Shown here piece after piece: positions 30,895 to 32,664 of a stretch of DNA of 32,664 nucleotides. A program made the position numbers and the translations under genes. Source of the stretch: Oxalobacteraceae bacterium (GTDB lineage: Bacteria; Pseudomonadota; Gammaproteobacteria; Burkholderiales; Burkholderiaceae_D); contig DPRS01000028.1 in NCBI GenBank assembly GCA_003537575.1, forward strand, positions 17,693 to 50,356. Direction: 5' to 3'. The notes under the pieces were generated by a model that did no database searches, was not told the DNA's origin, and saw only the letters and a list, made by a program, of their open reading frames with translations. The first letter of the stretch is position 1. Every line of letters starts with the position of its first letter.

Positions 30895-32649
30895 ATGCGC
30901 AGCGCCATCCTCGGTTTCGTGGCTGGCGCGGCTTGGCTGCAGATGCAGCCGGATCTGCCGGGGATATGGACGATGCTGGCGCTGGCGGCCGGCGTGCTGC
31001 TGCTGGCGCTATGCATTGCCTATCTTTCCCGGATTTCCGTGCCGGCAGCGAATCCGGCGGCGATCGCCTCTCATGTTACGCGGCGGCTTGCGGTGGCTGC
31101 GCCGGTTTTGCGTCTGACCGCTCTTACCGTCTGCGGCGCGCTGGCCGGCTTTGCCTGGGCGGCGCTGCTGGCACACTATCACTTGCGCGAGGAATTGCCG
31201 GAAGAATGGGAAGGCCAGGATATCACCGTCATCGGCACCATCGACAGTCTGCCGTACCGTTTCGATCGTGGCATCCGTTTCAATTTCGCTGTCGAGCGGG
31301 TGGTGATGCCAGGGGACCGGAGCGGTAGCGAAGCTCAGGGCGGCAAGGCCGGGATAGTCACCGCCGCGATCGCGGGGGATGACGGGGCTGGCGCGGAAAC
31401 ACCGCAGGAAGCGATGACTGCTGCTGTGCCTGTGCTGCCGTCGCGGCTGGCGCTATCCTGGTATGGCGGTTTCCGCGGTGAAGATACCCAGACCGTGCCG
31501 GGCCTGCTGCCAGGGGAGCGCTGGCAACTGACGGTGCGCCTGCGCCGGCCGCACGGCAATGCCAATCCGCACGGATTCGATTACGAGGTTTGGTTGTTGG
31601 AGCAGGGCTTGCGCGCCACCGGCTACGTGCGGCCCGACCGGCGCTCCCTGTCGAACAACCGTAAGCTAGATGATTTCGTGCCGGGCTTTTCCAATGCGGT
31701 CGAGCGCAGCCGTCATTGGCTGCGCGAACGCATCGTTGCCGCCTTGCCGGGCAAGGAATACGCCGGCGTGATCGTCGCGCTGGTAGTGGGCGACCAGCGC
31801 GCCATTGCCCAATCCGACTGGCAAGTGTTCAACCGCACGGGCATCGGTCACCTGATCTCGATTTCAGGATTGCACATCACCATGATCGCCGGCCTGTTCG
31901 CCGGGCTGTTCCAGTTTCTCTGGCGGCGTTCCTTTTTCACGCGGGCGCAATTGCCGCTGTTCCTGCCGGCACAGAAAGCGGCCACCCTGGCCGGGGTGGC
32001 CATGGCCCTGGTTTACGTCCTGCTGGCCGGCTTCGGCGTGCCGGCGCAGCGCACCCTGTACATGCTGATGGTGGTGGCGGCCGCCCTGTGGTTCGACCGC
32101 CTCACCAGCGTCTCGCACGTGCTGTGCCTGGCATTGGCTGTGGTGATCCTGCTCGATCCCTGGGCGGTGCTGTGGCCGGGGTTCTGGCTATCCTTCGGTG
32201 CGGTGGCGATGATCCTGTATGCAGGCACGGGCCGGGTTGCGCATGCGCCGGCAGTTGCGCCGCTTGCCGTGCCCGCGCAGGCTGGAATTGCAGCCGTCCC
32301 CGGTGCTACCGTCGGTGCTGCTGCCACTGCCGCCACTGCCGCCACTGCCGCCACTGCCGCCACTGCGGCGCCGGCCTGGCGACGCTGGTGGCACGCCGTT
32401 AGCGCCAGCCTGCGCGAGGCCGGCCGCACCCAGTACGCGGTGACGCTCGGCCTGGTGCCGCTGACCATGCTGCTGTTCGGCCAGGTGTCGCTGGTCAGCC
32501 CCGTCGCCAACGCGCTGGCGATCCCTCTGGTGAGTTTTATCGTCACGCCGCTGGCGCTGGCCGGCAGCATCCTGGCGATGAAGCTGCGGTACGGGCGCAG
32601 CGAACCACCGCACGACGCCTCGTCAGCTGTCGCACAGGCGTCTGATTGA
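30895..32649 (+). CDS. comEC: ComEC/Rec2-type DNA uptake channel, short form (584 aa)
   Basis: This is the N-terminal and central part of the inner-membrane channel that takes single-stranded DNA into the cell. Early membrane helices (about 1-45 and 60-90) are followed by the DUF4131/OB-like region (about 105-270, WEGQDITVIGTIDSLPYRF). The Competence domain has GIGHLISISGLHITMIAGL, FGVPAQRTLYMLMV and a late VNALAIPLVSFIVTPLAL. The frame then stops at TGA 32647, after a polar tail. Family members normally continue through more membrane helices and a metallo-beta-lactamase-like domain, to roughly 750-850 residues. This is either a truncation, a frameshift, or a split gene continuing beyond the window. 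An alanine/threonine stretch is encoded by a 9-bp tandem repeat. It begins at the base after the tatD stop. Confidence 0.85.
   Translation: MRSAILGFVAGAAWLQMQPDLPGIWTMLALAAGVLLLALCIAYLSRISVPAANPAAIASHVTRRLAVAAPVLRLTALTVCGALAGFAWAALLAHYHLREELPEEWEGQDITVIGTIDSLPYRFDRGIRFNFAVERVVMPGDRSGSEAQGGKAGIVTAAIAGDDGAGAETPQEAMTAAVPVLPSRLALSWYGGFRGEDTQTVPGLLPGERWQLTVRLRRPHGNANPHGFDYEVWLLEQGLRATGYVRPDRRSLSNNRKLDDFVPGFSNAVERSRHWLRERIVAALPGKEYAGVIVALVVGDQRAIAQSDWQVFNRTGIGHLISISGLHITMIAGLFAGLFQFLWRRSFFTRAQLPLFLPAQKAATLAGVAMALVYVLLAGFGVPAQRTLYMLMVVAAALWFDRLTSVSHVLCLALAVVILLDPWAVLWPGFWLSFGAVAMILYAGTGRVAHAPAVAPLAVPAQAGIAAVPGATVGAAATAATAATAATAATAAPAWRRWWHAVSASLREAGRTQYAVTLGLVPLTMLLFGQVSLVSPVANALAIPLVSFIVTPLALAGSILAMKLRYGRSEPPHDASSAVAQASD
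32323..32367 (+). repeat. 9-bp tandem repeat inside comEC
   Basis: Five head-to-tail copies of GCCACTGCC (the last ending GCG) encode alternating A-T-A units in a soluble loop between membrane helices. The unit length is a multiple of three, so copy-number changes lengthen the loop without shifting the frame. Confidence 0.9.
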
Positions 32650-32664
32650 TGTGGGGCCGCGCGT

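Overview
The window looks like chromosomal DNA of a GC-rich betaproteobacterium. The TyrB, UvrB, isc operon, LysS, PrfB, RecJ and Lol proteins all read as Burkholderiales, most likely Oxalobacteraceae (the Herbaspirillum/Massilia/Collimonas side). This placement comes from remembered protein similarity, not from a search. Most of the window is core genome. No CRISPR array, prophage or complete insertion sequence was seen.

Layout. 1-129: tail of a chemotaxis receptor. 237-1655 (minus): a 46-residue membrane protein and an overlapping dsbB/dsbA-like thiol-oxidase pair. 1958-4293: a small acidic protein, a glutaredoxin-fold protein that has lost its active-site cysteines, a SIR2 deacylase, an orphan small ORF and a Nudix hydrolase. 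4501-4616: tRNA-Asn with a perfect consensus promoter and a strong terminator. 4639-8947: tyrB (minus), then uvrB and a degenerate uracil-DNA-glycosylase-like gene. 9280-10227: a secreted, probably outer-membrane protein resembling half of a copper-associated barrel. 10339-16113: the complete isc operon iscR-iscS-iscU-iscA-hscB-hscA-fdx-iscX, with a predicted IscR site at its promoter and a terminator at its end. IscS supplies sulfur to the IscU scaffold, HscB/HscA release the cluster, ferredoxin donates electrons, and IscR closes the feedback loop. 16128-19741 (minus): a glycine-zipper envelope protein, then prfB-lysS; prfB carries the classic programmed +1 frameshift.

19.8-25.2 kb is the accessory pocket. 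It holds a truncated ribbon-helix-helix antitoxin remnant, an A+T-richer QacE/EmrE-like drug exporter, a solitary ParB-like protein with TATGATG repeats upstream, and two secreted carbohydrate-active proteins: a PL14-type polysaccharide lyase and a GH3 glycosidase. The GH3 gene has a duplicated signal-peptide end and a possible 16-codon leader ORF that overlaps its start.

25277-32649 returns to core genes. recJ is coupled to a COG4255-like gene on the minus strand. On the plus strand, lolC-lolD-tatD-comEC are packed end to end. The comEC reading frame stops after 584 residues, before the usual C-terminal domain, and contains a 9-bp tandem repeat.

No wholly new multi-gene system is evident. 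The items most worth a second look are the cysteine-less glutaredoxin beside SIR2, the UDG-like protein with altered catalytic motifs, the antitoxin remnant beside the exporter, the ParB-like gene with its repeats, the GH3 leader arrangement and the short comEC.
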